A stretch of 64,000 nt of DNA from Lytechinus pictus (taxonomy: Eukaryota > Echinodermata > Echinoidea > Temnopleuroida > Toxopneustidae), in NCBI RefSeq assembly GCF_037042905.1, contig NC_087253.1, positions 19,743,501-19,807,500 on the forward strand, in the 5' to 3' direction. Shown one piece after another: positions 22,101 through 28,639 of this stretch (positions are counted from its first letter, which is position 1; every line of letters starts with the position of its first letter). The notes beneath the pieces were generated by a model. That model was not told the DNA's origin. It was given only the letters and a program-made list of their open reading frames with translations, and did no database searches. The translations under genes were made by a program, and so were the position numbers.

Positions 22101-25100
22101 TATCTCACTGAGATAAGAAGACGCTGAAATCATTGCAAATCGGTATTCTGAAAATCTTCTTAACGCGTTCTTATCTCTGTAAGGACTGCCCGGGGACTGC
22201 CTCCTTCTTATCTTCAACACGCCCATTTTTAGGACATAACCAATCAAAATTCGCTTTATATTGGCAGTTTAACCAATAGAAGCGTTCCTTATGTGAAGAG
22301 AATATCATGGGCGCTGCGCGTACACTGTTTCTGGCGCATTGCGCGAAATAGGCATTTTGTACGCAATGACTGATTTTATTATTTCGAGACGTCCACGTGC
22401 ACAAAATAAAGAAAAGTAAATAAAGCAGGTACGAATAAAGAATAAAATATGAACAAAGAAAGTAAGTAGGTATTGAAGTAAGAAGACAGAAAAGGGTCAG
22501 AATGAAAAAGATGAAAGGAACAAAGCAGAAAAATAAAGAGTAAAACAAAAGAAAGCAAGCGAAATAACTTAAAAAGAGAAAAGAATGAATAAAAGAACGA
22601 AAAAGAAGAAAGAAATAGACAAATTATCAATGATAAAGTGAAGGGAAAAAATAAAGAAAAAATAAAGAAAAGAAAGAATCTAAAAGGAACAAAACAAGAA
22701 AGAGGTCAGACTAAAAATAAAAAATAAAGTAACAAGGAACCGAAAAGGAAAAAAGTTTGAAAAAATGAATGAAAGAAAGTTAGAGAGATAAAAAAGAAAG
22801 AAAGAGAGAAAAAAGGGAATAAAAATGTAAAAAGTGAAGAAAGAAAAAAAGGAAAATGAAACAAAGAAATAAAGATGAGAGAGAAAAAAATGAAAGGAAA
22901 ATTAACGCAAACATGAAGACTACAAAAATATAAAGGAAAGAAAGCTAAATTCAAAGAAAGAAAGAACAAAAAACGAAAAGGGAAAATAAAAAGTTAGGAA
23001 AATGAAACGAAAAAAAAAATCAATGGAAAGAATAAAGAAAAATTTAATAAAAGAAAGACAGAGAGAAGAAAGAAAGTAAAGACAAATAGTAAATGAAGAA
23101 CGAACAAAAAAATGAGCAAAGTAAAGAAAAAATAATAAAAGATTCAAACAGAATAAAACAAAAGATATAATTGAAGAATGAAAGAAAATAAGAAAGACAG
23201 ACAGATAGAAAGGAAGAAAAAGATAAAATAAATTAAATAAAAGAAAGAAAGAAAGGATAGAAAAGAAGAGACGGGCAAAATAAAGGGTGAATTAAAGAAA
23301 GGGTGGGAGGAATACTTGTTACTATTGTGGCCATCGATTTTGAGCAAGAAAAAACGCGGACATCGTGAGATGTGATAACCCTCTAGCTATCTTAAATATT
23401 ATCTTAAATATCGTGAAAGATAAGAAAGAAAAAAAATAAGAACGTTTTCAGAATACCACTTATCTTTATTTTGTTCTTATCTTTTAGCGCGCTTTTGTAA
23501 TATATGCGTGAATTATAAATTTACGCGCTCAGCTTCGATGGAAAGCAAGATAGGAAAAAGATAAGAACAAAAGATAAGAAAAAGATAAGAACGTTTTCAG
23601 AATACCAATTTGAGAACGTGACGTAGATAAGAACAAAATTAAGATAAGAACGTTTTCAGAATACCGCCCCAGGTCATGTGACATTGTGACTTATGAATAT
23701 TAGTGAGTATGCAAATAGCTGCCAATACGTGTGTATAGAGTCAATCAGATGACAATAAAATCAAATTATTTCATGGAAAATACATTTTAATATTACATTG
23801 AGTGAATAAATATTGATAAAATAATGTTAGAAAATAGTTTAGGCTCTGATTTTGTTTAAGAAATTAAAAAAGTGAAATTCTAGCTTACTTTTTGAATCAG
23901 TAACTGTACTTTCTAAGCCTTATTTTTTGTACATATAAAGGTGCATATCTCAACTTTCTAACTACATTGGGTGTTTTCAATAGCAAAGCTTTGCTGTTGG
24001 GGACATTGGCACTGACTAAGAAATGTGTAAATATTTTCGCGTGTTGTTAAATTCGCGGCCGATCGGCAATTCGCGAAAATAAAACCCCCGCGAAATTAAC
24101 AGCTTATACAGTAATAAAGGGGAAGTTCACCCTAATGATTAGTTTGTTTTACTAATAGCAAAATAATTGTTGAAAAACATTGATAATCTCTTTGTTATTT
24201 CGTGGAATAGGCACTTTGAATCTGGTTGATTTGGCTGGAAGTGAGCAACTATCATCGTCTGGTTTGACCGGGGATCGTCTCAAAGAAACCCAAAACATCA
24301 ACAAGAGTCTAAGTAACCTGTTTGATTTATTTATCTCTCTCTCTCATACTACTTGACATAGGCACATTGAATCTGGTTGATTTGGCTGGTAGCGAGCGAC
24401 TATCATCATCTGGTTCGACCGGCGATCGCCTCAAAGAAACCCAGAACATCAACAAGAGTCTCAGTAACCTGTTTTATTTATTTATCTCTCTCTCTCATAC
24501 TACTTGACATAGGCACATTGAACCTGGTTGATCTGGCTGGTAGCAAGCGACTTTCGTCTTCTGGTTCGACCGGCGATCGCCTCAAAGAAACCCAGGATAT
24601 CAACAAGAGTCTCAGTAACCTGTTTTATTTATTTCTCTCTCATACTACTTGAAATAGGCACATTGAACCTGGTTGATTTGGCTGGTAGCGAGCGACTTTC
24701 GTCTTCTGGTTCGACCGGCGATCGTCTCAAAGAAACACAGAACATCAACAAGAGTCTCAGTAACCTGTTTTATTTATTTCTCTCTCATACTACTTGAAAT
24801 AGGCACATTGAACCTGGTTGATTTAGCTGGTAGCGAGCGACTATCATCGTCTGGTTCGACCGGGGATCGTCTCAAAGAAACACAGAACATCAACAAGAGT
24901 CTAAGTAACCTCGGTAAGGTGATCCTGGCCTTGGCAAACAAAGACTCTCACATCCCCTACAGGAATAGCAAGCTGACACACCTCCTTCAGAACTCTCTTG
25001 GAGGGAATTCAAAGACGTAAGTTTACCTTTTATCGGCCTCCTTGTACTCTCAGAACAAGCTCATTAGCGACATTGTACCACTTGTCATAACTAATTCATA

Positions 25101-27135
25101 CGTCGGTTGAGGGTTTCAAATTCAAATCAATTTATTTATTAGGTAGAAAATCACATGAGTAGATATATACATTGTAAAATGTGAGGATCAAACACCCTAT
25201 GAAAGCCAGATGCTTGAAAAGCAGGGGGATCCATGACAACTAAATTACAGTGATACAAATACAGCAAATAAATTACAGTATTGAATAAAAACATAGGAAA
25301 GAACAAAAATACATGAAACAAGTTACAATATTTACAATACATGACAAAACAAAATATATCATATAACTGTTTGTTTAGTTTTGGTTCAATTCAAATGAAT
25401 AGCATTAGGTGTAAAGTGCTTACGTACCAGCAGCCTGAATCCTCAAAAGGAGAAGGATGGAATCCATCCACCCCTCTCAACATAAATTTTGTGATAAATC
25501 TGCAATTAGAAAAGCTGGTGCCACGCAGATCAGGGGGGGGGGATCTGGATTCAAATTTTTTCTTCAAAGATATGTATTTAATATACTAATAAATGTAGTG
25601 TCGTAAATGATCTTTTAATTTACTTTTTGACTTAATTTTCTTCTTGTAATTTATTTGCATAGGGACATTTTGCTTTGTTTTTGTAATTAAAAATATTATT
25701 TCCATGTTTTCTTGCATGGAAGTAGATGCTATTATTATGATACTGTAATATATATATATCTTGTCCTTTTATGTACAATCGTCATAGTCAGCAAATCGGA
25801 CGTGAGACATAACTAAAGGGGGATGATTAATATATAATGGAATATTGTGTTTTAATTTATCTCAATGATACGCCAGTGGTTTCCAGATCGGTGACTTCAT
25901 GTGTTTGTTTGTTTTGTTTTTTTCTTATAGGTTAATGTTTGTCAACATTTCACCCAAAGAAGAGAACTTTCAAGAGACACTCTGTTCTCTGAGGTTTGCT
26001 ACCAAGGTAAGCCATTGCATAGTTTATTGCTAAATGGCAGGAAAAAATGGAAAAATATTGGTGAAGGTTTGAGGAAAATCCATCAAATATTAAAAATGTG
26101 AGAATTTTATTTTTCATTTTATATGTGACATCATATTGAGCAGCTTCCCCACATATTATATCGTGGAGAAAGTAATCAATGGAATGTCATTTTCTTGAAA
26201 ATTTAAAAAAAGTTTTTTTGTACCTCTAGTATATCAACAGAAAAATCATTTCACACCTGCTCCTTCAATGAAAATTAATTTTATTCATGAACCATTTAAA
26301 AAAGTGAAATTTATGCATATTTTATTATATAACGTATGGGGCAGCTGCTTGTATATAACATCACAAATAAAAATCATGTACTAATAACTTTCTTTATAAA
26401 TCTTTGATGAATTTTCCTCAAACCTTCACAAAAAATATTTTGCATTATTTTGCTAATGTCAGACCAGTAGACATACAGGTTTTCTATTTTTTACTGGTCC
26501 CCAAAAAGTAAAGAAAATCATTAAAAAAAAGACTTGAGTTTATTTGCTGTCTTTATTGCCTTTATTGCCCCCAAAATACCATACAAACAGTACACACACA
26601 CACAACATAATTCATGAGAGCTATTTCTCAATTTTAAAGAGCAAAGATGCCAGAGCCATTTTTATAATTTACTAAAGAGGAGAAAATATCTTTTGTATCA
26701 GTTTGATATATTTTTTACTGGTCATGTTTGACCAGTAAATCTGGCTATTTCTGAAAAGTTACTGGCCCAACAGCAAATTTTACCGGTCTGGGACCGTTAG
26801 ACCAGCGCCAGTGTTGTGTGCTAATAAATAATAATAATAGTAAGACGTGTAATAATAATATAGGGTATTTGAATAGCACACATATCCACCTTGATAAGTG
26901 CTCAAGGTGCTCCTATATTACCCCGGCTAAGCTCTTCATCCGATTCCGGTGCTCACAGCTTTTTGAGGAATTACCTCCTTCCATTTACCTCACCTGGGTT
27001 GAGTTCAGCACATTGTAGATAGATATCTCCCCAAAGGATATGATGTCAAATTCTAAAGTCTTTTCTGTCTTGATCACTTCCTGTCTACAGGTTAACCAGT
27101 GTAACATTGGGACAGCACAGAAGAAGATTAAATAA
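7185..27135 (+). CDS. KIFC1: Kinesin-14, C-terminal motor (KIFC1/HSET/Ncd type)
   Basis: Minus-end-directed microtubule motor that cross-links spindle microtubules and focuses spindle poles. Sixteen coding exons join in phase to 714 residues, close to the 673 of human KIFC1. Residues 1-180 are a basic Pro/Ala/Lys tail with KKKTR (54-58), a possible nuclear signal and second microtubule-binding region. About 180-355 is heptad-like coiled coil. The motor begins at the neck [11 protein letters not shown] (356 on), as in Ncd/KIFC1. Motor motifs: P-loop GQTGSGKT (458-465), switch I with SSRSH (580-584), switch II DLAGSE (610-615). The protein ends soon after the motor. ATG 7185 is the first in its exon and starts the only frame that continues. 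Every junction is GT/AG. Diverged partial copies of five exons lie in its introns. KIFC1 is the closest family; exact orthology needs a tree. Confidence 0.95.
7584..7743. mobile_element. MITE, GGGGAGCGTTTCATGAAAGG family, copy 1
   Basis: Inverted ends (GGGAGCGTTTCATGAAAGGA against 'gatgaaatgcccccc') with inner inverted blocks 'gacttgtcggac' and 'gtcagatctgacaacttgtc'. A copy in the reverse orientation lies at 27228-27366. Non-autonomous; superfamily unknown. Confidence 0.7.
7852..7977 (+). CDS. KIFC1: Kinesin coding exon 2 (residues 5-46)
   Basis: Acceptor 'ctcccatgcag', donor GTAAAG. 42 codons, phase 0 at both ends. Encodes a Ser/Pro/Lys-rich part of the N-terminal tail. Confidence 0.9.
8020..8296 (-). 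mobile_element. tRNA-derived SINE
   Basis: On the - strand the head near 8296-8215 reads like a tRNA: box A-like TGGCCCAGTGGATTAG, an anticodon-arm-like 'ccggactttgaa', and box B GGTTCGAATCCC. The loop suggests a tRNA-Gln-like ancestor (inference). The acceptor ends do not pair, and a non-tRNA body of about 200 bp follows, so it is a SINE and not a tRNA gene. It may belong to the tRNA-derived SURF1/SINE2 group described in sea urchins. A headless relative of the body is at 26830-27030. It starts about 40 bp after the exon 2 donor. Confidence 0.75.
8895..9120 (+). CDS. KIFC1: Kinesin coding exon 3 (residues 47-121)
   Basis: Acceptor 'taataaacag', donor GTTTGT, 226 bp, ends in phase 1. Encodes the KKKTR cluster and an Arg/Pro/Ala/Lys-rich, likely disordered tail. 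Confidence 0.9.
9516..9690. mobile_element. MITE, GTTTCATAAAGCTGTTCGTAA family, copy 1
   Basis: Ends 'ggtgtttcataaagc' and 'gctttatgaaacaccc' are inverted, with inner inverted blocks around 'acgactggtgatcctttctt' and 'aagaaaggatcaccagt'. Further copies at 19191-19364, 19494-19672, 29741-29920 and 32417-32602. About 175 bp, no coding capacity. Confidence 0.8.
9716..10010. mobile_element. MITE with TACAGTCAAACCTGT ends
   Basis: Perfect 15-bp inverted ends, TACAGTCAAACCTGT at 9716 and ACAGGTTTGACTGTA ending at 10010. The interior is A/T-rich with no gene. It lies in kinesin intron 3. The terminal TA may be part of the target; superfamily not determined. Confidence 0.8.
10378..10461 (+). CDS. 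KIFC1: Kinesin coding exon 4 (residues 122-149)
   Basis: Acceptor 'cccccaaaag', donor GTAACA, 84 bp, phase 1 in and out. Encodes Pro/Thr/Ala/Lys-rich tail. The acceptor lacks a strong pyrimidine tract but is the one that keeps the frame. Confidence 0.85.
10837..11420. mobile_element. TTAA-flanked MITE, AGGAGAATGAAAC ends
   Basis: Ends AGGAGAATGAAAC and GTTTCATTCTCCT are inverted, flanked by TTAA at 10833-10836 and 11421-11424. Inner inverted blocks include 'gatcctcccattggcaatgcg' and 'cgcattgcctatgggaggatc', near-complementary. A TTAA target fits piggyBac-type insertion (inference). A fragment at 56569-56678 is nearly identical to its last ~110 bp. Lies in kinesin intron 4. Confidence 0.8.
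11425..12125. mobile_element. piggyBac-like MITE, CCCTATCTAGGCCGGGG ends
   Basis: Perfect 17-bp inverted ends, CCCTATCTAGGCCGGGG and its complement, flanked by TTAA at 11421-11424 and 12126-12129. piggyBac elements insert at TTAA and their ends begin CCCT/CCCTA, so the assignment is well supported. Near each end is a G run or C run (18 G at 11438-11455; 20 C at 12067-12086) paired with an opposite run as a stem. 701 bp, no transposase. Confidence 0.85.
12299..12390 (+). CDS. KIFC1: Kinesin coding exon 5 (residues 150-180)
   Basis: Acceptor 'ggtttttttacag', donor GTAATT, 92 bp, ends in phase 0. Encodes the end of the tail and the start of the helical stalk ([14 protein letters not shown]). 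Confidence 0.9.
12727..12905 (+). pseudogene. Dead copy of kinesin exon 6 with flanking intron
   Basis: Matches 12925-13100 at an offset of about 195 bp, covering the end of the intron ('gatgagttgagtatcagcca') and the first ~110 bp of exon 6. The acceptor is lost (TAGA became TGGA) and a small deletion leads to a stop. No donor. It cannot serve as an exon. Confidence 0.8.
12984..13129 (+). CDS. KIFC1: Kinesin coding exon 6 (residues 181-228)
   Basis: Acceptor 'atttcctctag', donor GTAAGA, 146 bp, phase 0 to 2. Encodes coiled-coil stalk (heptad-like Leu/Ile spacing). A decayed duplicate lies about 195 bp upstream. Confidence 0.92.
13776..13986 (+). CDS. KIFC1: Kinesin coding exon 7 (residues 229-299)
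   Basis: Acceptor 'gtgattatag', donor GTATTG, 211 bp, ends in phase 0. Charged, heptad-rich coiled-coil stalk. The ATG upstream at 13744 is in the intron and is not a start. Confidence 0.92.
14590..14720. repeat. Dispersed repeat, 'aaatggtatttattatgata' type
   Basis: Matches 57563-57670: both have 'gataaatggtatttatt', 'ccaaaggctgaa', and 'catgaatttgtacagagtaa'. Probably the 3' end of a retroelement, read antisense; class not proven. Confidence 0.5.
14831..14998 (+). CDS. KIFC1: Kinesin coding exon 8 (residues 300-355)
   Basis: Acceptor 'ctgacatag', donor GTGAGT, 168 bp, phase 0. Last part of the stalk, ending in NTIQELK, the helix that joins the motor in C-terminal kinesins. Confidence 0.93.
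15408..15551 (+). CDS. KIFC1: Kinesin coding exon 9 (residues 356-403, motor start)
   Basis: Acceptor 'tttcatctag', donor GTATGT, 144 bp, phase 0. Opens with [11 protein letters not shown], the kinesin-14 neck/strand 1 signature. Confidence 0.95.
15633..15719 (+). pseudogene. Dead partial copy of kinesin exon 9
   Basis: About 87 bp matching the second half of exon 9 from 'tccctcatattaacttcc' past its end. The donor is destroyed (GAGGTATGTCT became GAGATCTGTCT). It lies 82 bp after exon 9. Confidence 0.85.
16755..16972. mobile_element. MITE with GGGGAGTGTTTCACAAAGA ends
   Basis: Ends 'ctggggagtgtttcacaaag' and 'ctttgtgaaacacccccctgg'-like text (16954-16972) are inverted, with inner 'tttaagtatgact' against 'agtcatacttaaa'. 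No coding capacity; lies in kinesin intron 9. Confidence 0.75.
17035..17157 (+). CDS. KIFC1: Kinesin coding exon 10 (residues 404-444)
   Basis: Acceptor 'ttttttctag', donor GTAAAT, 123 bp, phase 0. Encodes the motor segment with FDRVF and [10 protein letters not shown], conserved in kinesin-14. Confidence 0.94.
17175..17450. repeat. Intronic minisatellite, 'ggtctactagcagatggt' unit
   Basis: Three to four diverged units containing 'ttggtctactagcaga', 'taattctcagatt' and 'ggctaaacccact'. A related piece is at 18990-19040 in intron 12. Confidence 0.65.
17753..17926 (+). CDS. KIFC1: Kinesin coding exon 11 (residues 445-502, P-loop)
   Basis: Acceptor 'tttatacaacag', donor GTAGGT, 174 bp, phase 0. 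Contains the ATP-binding P-loop GQTGSGKT at 17792-17815 and the kinesin GMIPRAV segment. Confidence 0.95.
17994..18110 (+). pseudogene. Dead partial copy of kinesin exon 11
   Basis: Matches the 3' part of exon 11 and about 30 bp of its intron. The donor is lost (AAGGTAGGT became AAGTTGGGT), and there is no acceptor or P-loop part. It lies 67 bp after exon 11. Confidence 0.85.
18312..18412 (+). pseudogene. Decayed copy 1 of kinesin exon 12
   Basis: Aligns with about the first 100 bp of exon 12 and keeps an AG acceptor ('tattatag'). A 2-base deletion breaks the frame. No donor seen. Confidence 0.8.
18444..18518 (+). pseudogene. Decayed copy 2 of kinesin exon 12
   Basis: About 75 bp aligned with the start of exon 12, with a good acceptor ('tttattgcag'). 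The frame is still open ([11 protein letters not shown]) but there is no donor at the matching place and several motor residues differ. Confidence 0.75.
18533..18597 (+). pseudogene. Decayed copy 3 of kinesin exon 12
   Basis: About 65 bp with acceptor 'aattgtag'. The frame stops after [10 protein letters not shown]. It lies just upstream of the true exon. Confidence 0.8.
18611..18775 (+). CDS. KIFC1: Kinesin coding exon 12 (residues 503-557)
   Basis: Acceptor 'attattgtag', donor GTGAGT, 165 bp, phase 0. Encodes [19 protein letters not shown], a conserved motor helix region. Three diverged partial copies precede it within 300 bp. Confidence 0.95.
19036..19187. mobile_element. MITE, GGGCTCCGTAACACAAAG family, copy 1
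   Basis: Ends 'gggccctgtaacacaaagg' and 'cctttctgttaagggccc' are inverted. Shares 'gattaatcgctaaat' and 'gaaccaatcag' with copies at 29589-29740 and 36187-36332. It directly abuts the MITE starting at 19191. Confidence 0.75.
19191..19364. mobile_element. MITE, GTTTCATAAAGCTGTTCGTAA family, copy 2
   Basis: The best preserved copy: ends 'gtttcataaagctgttcgta' and 'acgaacagctttatgaaac' are exact complements, and inner blocks 'gagcgactttaagaacgact' pair as well. Confidence 0.85.
19494..19672. mobile_element. MITE, GTTTCATAAAGCTGTTCGTAA family, copy 3
   Basis: A more diverged member 130 bp from copy 2, with 'aggctgttcgtaatatacga' opposite 'acttatggacagctttatga'. In kinesin intron 12. Confidence 0.75.
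19745..19883 (+). CDS. KIFC1: Kinesin coding exon 13 (residues 558-603, switch I)
   Basis: Acceptor 'cattcgctgcag', donor GTGAGC, 139 bp, ends in phase 1. Contains NERSSRSHS, the switch I motif that senses nucleotide. Confidence 0.95.
20141..21880. mobile_element. 1.7-kb inverted-repeat element, ~660-bp arms
   Basis: Arms 20141-20800 and 21210-21880 are near-complementary along their length, starting TTAAATTAGGAGTGGGCTAT. Examples are 'tgtctcgggtccgagaaaaa' near 20246 and its reverse near 21746, and 'gatggtacgaggtcaac' near 20532 and its reverse near 21463. The loop of about 410 bp has no gene. Non-autonomous foldback-type element nested in 19901-24114. Confidence 0.85.
22051..23672. mobile_element. 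1.6-kb element, CTGGGGTGGTATTCTGAAAA ends
   Basis: Ends CTGGGGTGGTATTCTGAAAA and its close complement (one or two mismatches), each followed by repeated 'ttcttatctt' motifs. A second 'cggtattctgaaaatc' occurs near 22141, and 'agaataccaatt' and 'agaataccactt' at the other side. Most of the interior (22385-23330) is a purine-only-like tract. The element at 37512-38268 has the same plan. No transposase. Confidence 0.8.
22385..23330. repeat. ~950-bp polypurine tract (GAAA/AAAG-rich)
   Basis: The + strand is almost only A and G, with GAAA, AAAG and GAAAT-like motifs and few pyrimidines. The matching - strand open frames (Phe/Leu/Ser-rich) are low complexity and not genes. Confidence 0.9.
24211..24319 (+). 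pseudogene. Truncated copy 1 of kinesin exon 14
   Basis: Copies the first 109 bp of exon 14 with a good AG acceptor. Encodes switch II as DLAGSEQ. It lacks the exon's second half and runs on to the in-frame stop of SLSHTT. First of five tandem units, starting at 24211, 24362, 24513, 24658 and 24803. Confidence 0.9.
24362..24470 (+). pseudogene. Truncated copy 2 of kinesin exon 14
   Basis: Offset 151 bp from copy 1. Acceptor 'cttgacatag' present, DLAGSE intact, then read-through into the linker and stop. No usable donor: the place where the true exon continues reads CCTGTTTTATTT, and use of that GT would give phase 2, unlike the acceptor phase. Confidence 0.9.
24513..24621 (+). pseudogene. 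Truncated copy 3 of kinesin exon 14
   Basis: Offset 151 bp. Acceptor present. Switch II reads DLAGSK, replacing a Glu that is near-invariant in kinesins, as expected for a copy no longer under selection. Confidence 0.9.
24658..24766 (+). pseudogene. Truncated copy 4 of kinesin exon 14
   Basis: Offset 145 bp. Acceptor 'cttgaaatag', shared with the true exon. DLAGSE intact, truncated at the same point and followed by the same linker and stop. Confidence 0.9.
24803..25016 (+). CDS. KIFC1: Kinesin coding exon 14 (residues 604-675, switch II)
   Basis: Acceptor 'cttgaaatag', donor GTAAGT, 214 bp, phase 1 to 2. Contains DLAGSE (610-615), the INKSLSNL helix and the [18 protein letters not shown] microtubule-binding region. 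It is the only complete copy of five tandem units. Confidence 0.95.
25125..25345. repeat. Retroelement-tail-like repeat
   Basis: Starts 'ttcaaattcaaatcaattta' with A/C-rich text after it. The opening resembles 48283-48310 ('attcaaattcaaattcattt') and 50495-50520. Probably antisense 3' ends of LINE-type retroelements; class is inference. Confidence 0.45.
25931..26006 (+). CDS. KIFC1: Kinesin coding exon 15 (residues 675-700)
   Basis: Acceptor 'ttttcttatag', donor GTAAGC, 76 bp. Encodes MFVNISP and ETLCSLRFA, the last conserved motor strand and helix. Confidence 0.95.
26034..26460. mobile_element. MITE with 'gaaggtttgaggaaaatcca' inverted arms
   Basis: The left arm has 'aatattggtgaaggtttgag' and the right arm 'ctcaaaccttcacaaaaaat', with 'atcaaatatt' and 'gtgacatcat' blocks inward and a 'gcagctt' motif. 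A relative lies at 31665-32112. Ends are worn. Confidence 0.65.
26830..27035 (-). repeat. SINE body fragment, no tRNA head
   Basis: On the + strand 'attaccccggctaagct' and 'tttacctcacctgggttgag' then 'cagcacattgtagat' match the body of the SINE at 8020-8215 ('ttaccccggctgtagcta', 'tcgcctcacctgggtcgagt'). The head is missing or too diverged to see. Confidence 0.6.
27091..27135 (+). CDS. KIFC1: Kinesin coding exon 16 (residues 701-714, stop)
   Basis: Acceptor 'cctgtctacag'. Encodes [14 protein letters not shown] and stop TAA at 27133. The motor end V-N-x-C-x-I-G-T-A is typical of KIFC1/Ncd. The 3' UTR follows; a possible poly(A) signal AATAAA is near 28616, not certain. Confidence 0.95.
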   Translation, partial: VNQCNIGTAQKKIK

Positions 27136-27227
27136 GCGCAGCTTCACGAAGCATGGGGATAACCATACATGGATGAATGAACTCTTTGTCGTCTATCACG
27201 GTGTTCTACATAGTTATTACTGGGCAG

Positions 27228-27366
27228 CATTTCATCCGCAAGTTGTCAGATCTGACAACTTTCCTTGATGTTGATTGGCTAAGAAGCACTCTTACTATGG
27301 CAACTGTTGGATAAAATGGGACTTGTCGCATAGATGTCTGACAAGTCCTTTCATGAAACGCTCCCG
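27228..27366. mobile_element. MITE, GGGGAGCGTTTCATGAAAGG family, copy 2
   Basis: The reverse-oriented relative of 7584-7743: 'gcatttcatccgcaagttgt', 'cagatctgacaactttcc', then 'acaagtcctttcatgaaacg' and 'ctccc'. It lies in the probable 3' UTR or just after the kinesin. Confidence 0.7.
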
Positions 27367-28359
27367 AGGTAGTCTTCAAATATACCTTTTGAGATACAAA
27401 GAAAGAAGTAGCCTATGATTTTATTTGTTTTAGGGAAACTAAAGTGATCTGAGGGGTAAAATACTTGTTTAGCTACTTGGTAACATAATTATTGTGGTAT
27501 GAATGCATTGAGTATTGATTTAGTGTGTTATCATTCAAGTGGTCCTTTATTGACTATACACTGTGCAGAATGTTGCAATTTTTCTCACAAATTTTAACCC
27601 TTTTTACTGGGAATTGGTTTGAATCCTCTTCATAAGATTTTCTTCAAGTATGCAACACATTTTTTTTATATAACGTGTTTGTGATATCAGAAAAGGAGCT
27701 ATTATCTGAAATATGTATGAAAAATATGATTCAGAATTTTCCACTTTGCTTCAGAATAGTTACCAGTAAATGTTCCATTGCATGATAAATTGTCATGAAA
27801 TTTGGAATTCGGTTTCAGGACTTTTGCTTTCATTGTTGAAACATTGGCATGGAGTGTAAAATTTAGCAATTGAACGCGAAGATAGAACCTATACTAAGTA
27901 CAAAGTGTATGCAGAAATGATCATCTGGATAAAAATGGCAGATCTCCACAAAGATGATGCTTTCTATTCTTACTGAATCATTTATTGGAGTAATGCTTAA
28001 CATTGCTTATTCATTTAATTTAAAATGGTGTAATACCATTTGCATTGACACCGGATGAGCAAGTCATGCCCAGGGAAATTCCTTTCACAATTCATTATTA
28101 TCTGTCAAATCGAGCATTGCATTAGATATCGCAATTCTGCCATTTTGTAAATCAGAGAATGATTACTGAAATGGATTGAGTTGGATTAGGAAGGAATATT
28201 CCAGCCATTCCAGGACCAGTCTTCATCGGCAAAAATTTAAATGAAAATTTAGGATGTTTATGGGTTCATTTGATGTAAAGAAGTTCATTTCCATGGTGTT
28301 ATGGATGATAGAAATATTAAGAAAATAAAATATTGGAAAAAAAAGTGATAATCAAAATA

Positions 28360-28443
28360 AGGAATTGCCTGCAATAGATGTCTTGGGTGAAAATCAAAAC
28401 AAGGAATTACCTGCAATAGATGTCTTGGGTGAAAATATAAGAA
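28360..28443. repeat. Two-unit 42-bp tandem repeat
   Basis: Two nearly identical units containing 'gcaatagatgtcttgggtga', offset 42 bp. The open frames over it simply repeat. Confidence 0.75.
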
Positions 28444-28639
28444 ATAATGCCGGCAAGAGAATAGGCCAATTGATAAATAATCCAGGCAGGGGTGGCGCAA
28501 CATGGGGGCAGAGAGCAACATCCCCCCCTCCCTCCATCAAATTACTGTGATTTTGGATGAATGATGATGGGATAGGGGAGGTTAGACCATGGCATTACAT
28601 GTAGACTGTAATGATAATAAAACAAGAACAATTAAATTG

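Larger units (their letters stand above)
19901..24114. mobile_element. 4.2-kb outer MITE hosting two other elements
   Basis: Ends 'ttactgtacaagctgt' then 'ttttcgcg' at 19901 and the near-complement 'cgcgaaattaacagcttata' then 'cagtaa' ending at 24114. The inner blocks 'tttcgcgggttgttatattc' (near 19963) and the reverse near 24035 also pair. Inside sit the large inverted repeat 20141-21880 and the 22051-23672 element, so the original element was about 0.85 kb. It occupies most of kinesin intron 13. Confidence 0.7.

Noticed and set aside
22171-23347. Several - strand open frames of 60-125 codons rich in Phe, Leu and Ser
   Set aside because: They are translations of the polypurine tract; composition is explained by the repeat and no domain is seen.
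24211-24770. Mutually exclusive alternative exons for the kinesin switch II region
   Set aside because: The copies lack the second half of the exon and have no donor in the needed phase, so they cannot replace the true exon.
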